This document shows positions 1-4,200 of a stretch of DNA of 6,242 bases, in pieces. The position numbers and the translations under genes were made by a program. The stretch is from assembly GCA_015662325.1 (NCBI GenBank), contig DQUJ01000230.1, positions 1 to 6,242 of the forward strand, read 5' to 3'. The notes beneath the pieces are model-generated. The model was given only the letters and a program-made list of their open reading frames with translations. It did no database searches and was not told the origin of the DNA. Position 1 is the first letter of the stretch. Each line of letters starts with the position of its first letter. Source of the DNA: Leucothrix mucor (GTDB lineage: Bacteria > Pseudomonadota > Gammaproteobacteria > Thiotrichales > Thiotrichaceae).

Positions 1-255
1 ATTAACTTCACGTCCACCGCTTAAACCCAGGTGAGTTGAGAACTCTGGATTTGTGTTGGGACGAGCTACCCGTACAGTCCCATTTGGTAAGGTAACGAAA
101 TCATAGGAACCTGATGGTGTAATTCGATTTCCAGAAGGTCCTTCTAACCAGTAACGACCAGCACTATCTCGCACTAACGTTCTAGGAGTTGTTTGCATTA
201 CTACCGCATCACCAGGGCGTAAGTTTGTTAAGGTGCTTCGTTCTGTAAGGTTGGG
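1..255 (-). CDS. Fragment of an unidentified ORF, resembling the C-terminal module of a polymorphic toxin or large secreted protein (runs off left edge)
   Basis: Reading the minus strand from 255 to 1 gives 85 open codons after an in-frame TAG at 256-258, and the frame continues off the left edge. The product is coding-like (RPGDAVVMQTTPRTLVRDSA, then YWLEGPSGNRITPSGSYDF, then HLGLSGGREVN at the edge). The first Met is at 198-196, preceded only by a weak GGTGAT, so either translation starts there or, more likely, the ORF is a decayed 3' part of a larger gene. The ending H-x-x-L-x-G-G-x-x-V pattern recalls the end region of polymorphic toxins and secreted effectors, where it usually precedes an AG..-SGHY.P segment; that segment would lie outside the window. 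Upstream (258-300) this frame is full of stops. The function is not established; the coding call is moderate and the family call is weak. Confidence 0.45.
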
Positions 256-321
256 CTATTCAAAATAGTTTAATTAAAAATTATGTCAGATAAGAAACCA
301 GAACTACAAGAAAAAATCATT
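250..321. other. Junction segment between two gene fragments, with a possible plus-strand gene start
   Basis: This AT-rich stretch separates the left-edge ORF from the truncated dapC and matches neither. Every minus-strand frame is stopped within it. On the plus strand an ATG at 283 opens a 33-codon frame to TAA 382-384. Only the first 13 or so residues (MSDKKPELQEKII) look like a natural hydrophilic N-terminus; beyond about 320 the frame is merely the reverse of dapC. I read it as the remnant of the 5' end of a different gene fused into dapC. There is no clear Shine-Dalgarno before ATG 283. The breakpoint near 316-322 is inferred from where DapC similarity ends. Confidence 0.3.
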
Positions 322-816
322 CCAAGTACCATCACTCACCGCATTAAAATCAGGCACAAATCCAGTCGCCTCTGTACACGGTAAAAACACAGGTTCTGCA
401 CCTGCTAAAAATGCCGCACCTTCGTATATTTGATAAAACGGGTTTGGCATGACTATATTGGCATTTGGAGTAGTACGATCAATCACTGCTTGCGCAAAGG
501 CAAACAAGGCTTCGCGTGTACCATTAACCGGTAGCACATGCTGTTCTGCACTTAAGCTGCCAACAGGCAAATGAAAACGCTGTGTTAGCCAGTTAGCAAT
601 TGTTTCACGTAAGGCATCAGAACCTTTAGTCAGTGGGTAATTAGCCAAACCTAAAATATTATCTTGCAAAGCATCCAGAATGATTTGTGGAGTAGGGTGT
701 TTCGGTTCGCCAATCGCCAACGATAATAAAAGCTTGTCAGCAGGCTTAATCCCTTTTTTTAATTCTGCAATTTTTTGGAAAGGATAAGGGTGTAATTTAC
801 TTAAATCTGGATTCAT
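304..816 (-). pseudogene. dapC: Truncated N-succinyldiaminopimelate aminotransferase (DapC), 5' part only
   Basis: The frame from ATG 816 to TAG 304-306 encodes 170 residues, against roughly 400 for the intact family. DapC is a PLP-dependent class I/II aminotransferase that converts N-succinyl-2-amino-6-ketopimelate to N-succinyl-LL-2,6-diaminopimelate in the lysine and peptidoglycan-precursor pathway in the cytoplasm. Recognisable parts are the N-terminus MNPDLSKLHPYPFQKIAEL, the IGEPKHPTP motif (about residues 35-43), NYPLTKGSDALRE (59-71), the PLP-phosphate loop NGTREAL (98-104) and the NPFYQIYEGA segment (125-134). Similarity holds to about FNAVSDGTW (157-165) and is then replaced by NDFFL and a stop. 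The expected CSPGNPTG motif, the Schiff-base lysine and the C-terminal substrate-binding arginine are all missing. Neither of the other two frames resumes the family sequence, so this is a truncation or rearrangement, not a simple frameshift. The product should be catalytically dead; an intact copy may exist elsewhere. No clear Shine-Dalgarno precedes the ATG. Confidence 0.88.
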
Positions 817-845
817 ATAATAAAAATGGTAATTTGTGAGGTTGA

Positions 846-883
846 ATTATAGGGTATATTTGATTCATTAAACACCGATTATA
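846..883 (-). promoter_or_regulatory. Candidate promoter(s) of dapC: two TATAAT boxes
   Basis: On the minus strand, two exact TATAAT hexamers lie upstream of the dapC start, at 851-846 and 883-878. The nearer one would start transcription about 20-25 nt before the ATG. Neither has a good TTGACA-like -35 at 16-18 bp, and the region is AT-rich, so one or both may be chance. They are placed where a dapC promoter is expected, which suggests the 5' end of the gene is still in its native context while the 3' part is lost. Confidence 0.35.
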
Positions 884-919
884 CGGATGCTCATAAAATT
901 AACTGATCGAGGAATTGAT

Positions 920-952
920 ATGGATTATGAAAAACTTACACTTGGTCGCTAA
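920..952 (+). pseudogene. 10-codon ORF, possible 5' remnant of a RAYT (REP-associated tyrosine transposase) gene
   Basis: ATG 920-922 is preceded by GAGG at 909-912, an appropriate spacing (7 nt) for a Shine-Dalgarno, and encodes MDYEKLTLGR before TAA 950-952. From family knowledge, RAYT (Y1 transposase-like) proteins often begin with a pattern like M-x-Y-x-x-L-x-x-G-R followed by a short link and a Tyr-His-Ile/Val segment. The match in the first ten residues, and its abrupt end, suggest the start of such a gene whose remainder was deleted. No later frame downstream restores the family's HUH motif. It is too short for certainty and could be chance or a short leader peptide. Confidence 0.25.
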
Positions 953-997
953 ATTATAAATTAAGGCTTATTGTTAACGTATTGTTCAGCTTTTGAT

Positions 998-1006
998 TGT
1001 TATAGT
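998..1006 (+). promoter_or_regulatory. Candidate extended -10 promoter for the large surface-protein gene
   Basis: TGTTATAGT at 998-1006 fits the sigma70 extended -10 form TGn-TATAAT with one mismatch in the hexamer. The sequence 16 bp upstream (GTATTG, 979-984) is a poor -35, which extended -10 promoters tolerate. Transcription from about 1013 would give a leader of some 220 nt that includes the whole palindromic element at 1080-1200 before the ATG at 1234. No better plus-strand candidate was seen by eye. Confidence 0.35.
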
Positions 1007-1079
1007 CTGCAATATAAAAATTAATTTAGATTAACCAAAGGCGGAGCTGGTATTCCAAACTAACGTTAATCAACTAATA

Positions 1080-1200
1080 GAGACCTTTGCACGAGAGATA
1101 TGGCAGATTAAAAAAATGCTTTAATTCTCCCTAATTTTTTAAGAAAAATAGGAAGAATCACGCTATTTTTACTCTCGCCATACTCTCGTGCAAAGGCCTC
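1080..1200. mobile_element. 121-bp palindromic MITE-like element with 18-bp terminal inverted repeats
   Basis: The left end GAGACCTTTGCACGAGAG (1080-1097) pairs with the right end CTCTCGTGCAAAGGCCTC (1183-1200) at 17 of 18 positions. The match continues inward with TATGGC (1099-1104) against GCCATA (1177-1182) after one bulged A. A second arm near the centre, 1124-1140 against 1142-1158, also pairs with few mismatches, so the whole element can fold into one long hairpin centred near 1141. It has no ORF. Defined TIRs, small size, no coding capacity and an AT-rich interior are the hallmarks of a miniature inverted-repeat transposable element, presumably mobilised by a DDE transposase with GAGRCCTTTGCA-type ends. 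I cannot name the parent IS. No clear target duplication is visible, although both flanks contain AATA/ATAA. It is not an ordinary Rho-independent terminator because no T-run follows the stem. Confidence 0.8.
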
Positions 1201-1202
1201 AA

Positions 1203-1216
1203 AATAATAATAATAA
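1203..1216 (+). repeat. Short AAT trinucleotide tract before the large gene
   Basis: Four and two-thirds tandem AAT units fill 1203-1216, between the right end of the palindromic element and the start codon. Length changes here would alter leader spacing rather than reading frame. With so few units it may simply be low-complexity DNA. Confidence 0.5.
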
Positions 1217-1223
1217 GAAGAAT

Positions 1224-1233
1224 AGGTTTCTAA
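1224..1233 (+). promoter_or_regulatory. Weak ribosome-binding site and upstream stop that fix the start of the large gene
   Basis: AGG at 1224-1226 lies 7 nt before ATG 1234, with a further purine tract AAGAAGAA at 1215-1222. The codon directly before the ATG is an in-frame TAA (1231-1233), so translation cannot begin upstream. The next in-frame ATG (1378, Met49) has no Shine-Dalgarno at proper spacing and would cut into the charged n-region of the signal peptide, so 1234 is preferred. Confidence 0.5.
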
Positions 1234-4200
1234 ATGAAATTTCTAGCGAAAGTAACATCATTTTTTTGTACGTCAAAAGAAAAGAGTGCATTAACTAATA
1301 AACAGCATACACCCGACTGTAGCCAACTTGATTGCAATGAAAGCAGGAGAGTAAAAACAGTAAAAGAAATTGTCACAATGACTGTTTTATTGTGTGTTAG
1401 TTTGGGTTTGAGTCCTCAAGTTTTCGCAGAAAATCTATCCTTAATAACCTATTTCGGTAAAACCGGCGGTATCGCAGGTGATGGTTCGCTTAATGCGGTA
1501 GGTAATGTCGTTAATGGTAGGACCATCTGTGCTAGTAACAATACCAATGCGAATAACGAAGCGGGCTGTGATATGTCGGATGATCCTGGCTATCAAAAGA
1601 ATGACCCGAACAACCCCGATGATGATACCTATACAGGTGATTTAGTTGTCAGAACCAATGATCAATTTGAAGTCATTGCAGGTTGGAGTGTCACGGGTGG
1701 TAATGAACCCGTTACATTAACATCTGTATTGCCTAATAATATGGTGAGATGGGGTGCATTACCGTCTTCTTGTAAAGCAGGCTCGTCAGTTTCTGAGGAT
1801 GGTTTAACACTCGTTTGTGTGCGCTCAAATTATACCGCAGCATCTGCATACAGTGAAGATACACCGTTTAATGTTATTGTTACGGGTAATACGCCGAATG
1901 GTACGTCATTGGGCGATATTAGTTTTACAATTAATTCAGATAACGGTACAGCGGTTAGTGATAATGTTGGCGCAAGTATTACGGCAACGGCTAAGCCACG
2001 CTGGAATCTTGATCATCATAGTATTTATACCTACGGATCTGGTTTAACGTTTAATGGTGTAGTGGGACAGTATATAGAATATAAATATTATCTTGAAGTC
2101 GATGAGGTCGCTGGCGAGACAGATACCACTTCAGCAGTCTTGGGTAATGAGTCTTTAGGAACCGATTTTACTTTAGAATTTGACCAAATTTTAAGCAGTG
2201 TTTCACCTAATGCGCAATTAATTTCTTGTCATAAGAATCATCAAAGTTCTGACAATCCTTTGGCTTATTATTCTCCAAAGTATCCTTGGCGCTCAGTAAA
2301 AACACCTTACGCTACAATGAAACAGACATGTACACAAGCGGGTGGTCCTGGAACTCCGATTCATGTGAAGCATGAGCATATTGATGCGAGCTTGAGTCAC
2401 ATCCCAACAGAAACATATGTTTATCACAATGCGATACCAGCGACCCGCGCGTTTGCCGCGATTGGTACTATTCGCGTTTTCATTCCAAATACTGATATTA
2501 CAACAGGTACTAATGCAACCGATACGACGGGCGCGAATGAATTAAGAACAAGATCAGTGGTTACAAGTTTTGATCCTGTTTCTGTTTCTGGTCAATCAAA
2601 CTTTGGTAGCCTATCGGAAAGCACAAAAGATAATACTTATACGCGTACTTTGTATGGGTCAAGAGGTTCTTATTCCATCCATTACACTGAAAACCTCACA
2701 AGATGGGCGCAATCAACTGCAGGTGGCAATACAGGCTACCGTGCAGGTAATGGCGTAATAACACCCGGTACAAGCTGGACAGCAAGATTAAATTATTACA
2801 ATTCGGGTGGGGAGCTATTAACAGGCGGAAAAAACTGTGTGATATTTGATAGCAATACGGTTGATGTGACCGATATACCTGCAACCCCTGGGCATGCTGT
2901 TGCTATGCATTACAACTCTGGCGGCACAAATGCAGAAGTGGGAGCCGTTTTTGAATATGCAACGGGTTATGTTGGCGGTAGTTGGCCTCCTAGCCCAAAT
3001 GCAAGCCATGCTGATCGTATTGTACAAGAGTGTGGTGATTCAAATATTACGTGGCATTCAACTACCACGGCAGCTAAGGCAGTAGGGCCAATTACTAAAG
3101 TAAGGGTTCGTTTTACTAATGGTGTTCCAGCGGGCAGAAATACCTATTCGATTGTTAATTTAACTGCGCGAAGCAATGACCTTGCCGGTCAGCCACTCAC
3201 GTCAGGTACGATTATTCCAATGTATGGCTCTCTTACAGATGATACTTTCTTTACTGCCAGTCGATACCCTGCCACTAATGGCTGGTATCCATCCAGTTAT
3301 CAGCCTAAATCTTCATACAGTGATCCGCATTCGGGTTATCCTGGCGATCGAATTTTATTGGTGCGTGCAAAAGTTCGTGTCAGTAAAGAAATTTCACAAA
3401 CCAATGCATCAACAGGCGATACGATTGATTTAACCTTAAAACCAACCTTTACCTGTGATGGTACAACAACAGAAAATGCGGTAGTAAAAGTCACTGAAAT
3501 GTTGGATGAAGGTCTTGTTTATAAAGCAGGTTCATCATCGATTGGTGATCCAATAGTGGGTAGCTGTGCAGACCTTGAAGCAGGTGCTTTAAAAACAGCC
3601 TGTACCGCATCGCATACTGTATTGATATGGAACTTAGGTACAAAAACCTGTAATACCGTTATTCCTGATATTACCTATTCAACACAGGTGGATGCAGGTG
3701 CGCCAGTTGGAACATTGCATACCTATACAATGGTTTCGTCACCCGTTGATACCAGTCCTTTGAGTATTCGAACCGAGAATAAAAACACAAGTATTGCTAT
3801 ACCAACCGCTTTAATTTTAACTAAATCAACCTCAGATTCGTATTACGATATTGATGATCAATTAAAGTACACGGTCAATGTACGCAATGGTACCTCTACA
3901 ACATTAAACAATATGCAGATGATTGATATTCTGCCTTTTAATGGTGATGGCACAGCGGGTTACAAATTAACTATGGGCTTAAATACGACCATAGAAAAAA
4001 GAAATCCACCTTCTGCTTTTGCAGGAACAGTAAGCTATTTAAACAGTAGCTTAACAGCGGGTTGTGCGGGTACTCCAGCGTACGAATTTACCAATGCATC
4101 GCCCAGCAGTATTGATATTAGTCCTGTTGCAGCTAGTAATACAGCGGGTGGCTCAACTACATGGTGTGCAGGTACGGCAACAGGCCCTGCTGCGTCTTGT

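Larger units (their letters stand above)
817..1079. other. AT-rich intergenic region between dapC fragment and palindromic element
   Basis: This stretch has no long ORF. It contains the divergent dapC promoter candidates, a 10-codon ORF with a good ribosome-binding site (920-952) and a plus-strand promoter candidate near 1001. A 7-bp inverted repeat, GATTAAC (1029-1035) and GTTAATC (1065-1071), encloses GGCGGAGCTGG, and TAACGTTA (1061-1068) is itself an 8-bp palindrome. These could be an operator or a leader hairpin, but in DNA this AT-rich short palindromes are expected by chance. I find no tRNA and no riboswitch core that I recognise. Confidence 0.5.

Noticed and set aside
283..384. 33-codon plus-strand ORF as an intact small gene
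   Set aside because: From about 320 onward it is only the reverse strand of dapC, which is clearly the coding strand there, and it has no Shine-Dalgarno. Only its first codons are kept as a possible remnant.
1015..1079. Cyclic-di-GMP (GEMM) or other riboswitch upstream of the surface protein
   Set aside because: The AAAGGC at 1038-1043 was suggestive, but the rest of the conserved core and a P1-type closing stem are not present.
1080..1200. Rho-independent terminator
   Set aside because: The stem is far too long, is symmetrical with TIR-like ends, and is followed by AAAATAATAA rather than a T-run on the plus strand. On the minus strand it is also not next to any gene end.
1817..2047. Plus-strand ORF in another frame inside the large gene
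   Set aside because: It lies wholly within the 1669-codon frame, and its product has biased, unstructured composition. It is a shadow of the real frame; the same applies to 2570-2758, 2894-3085 and 3176-3433.
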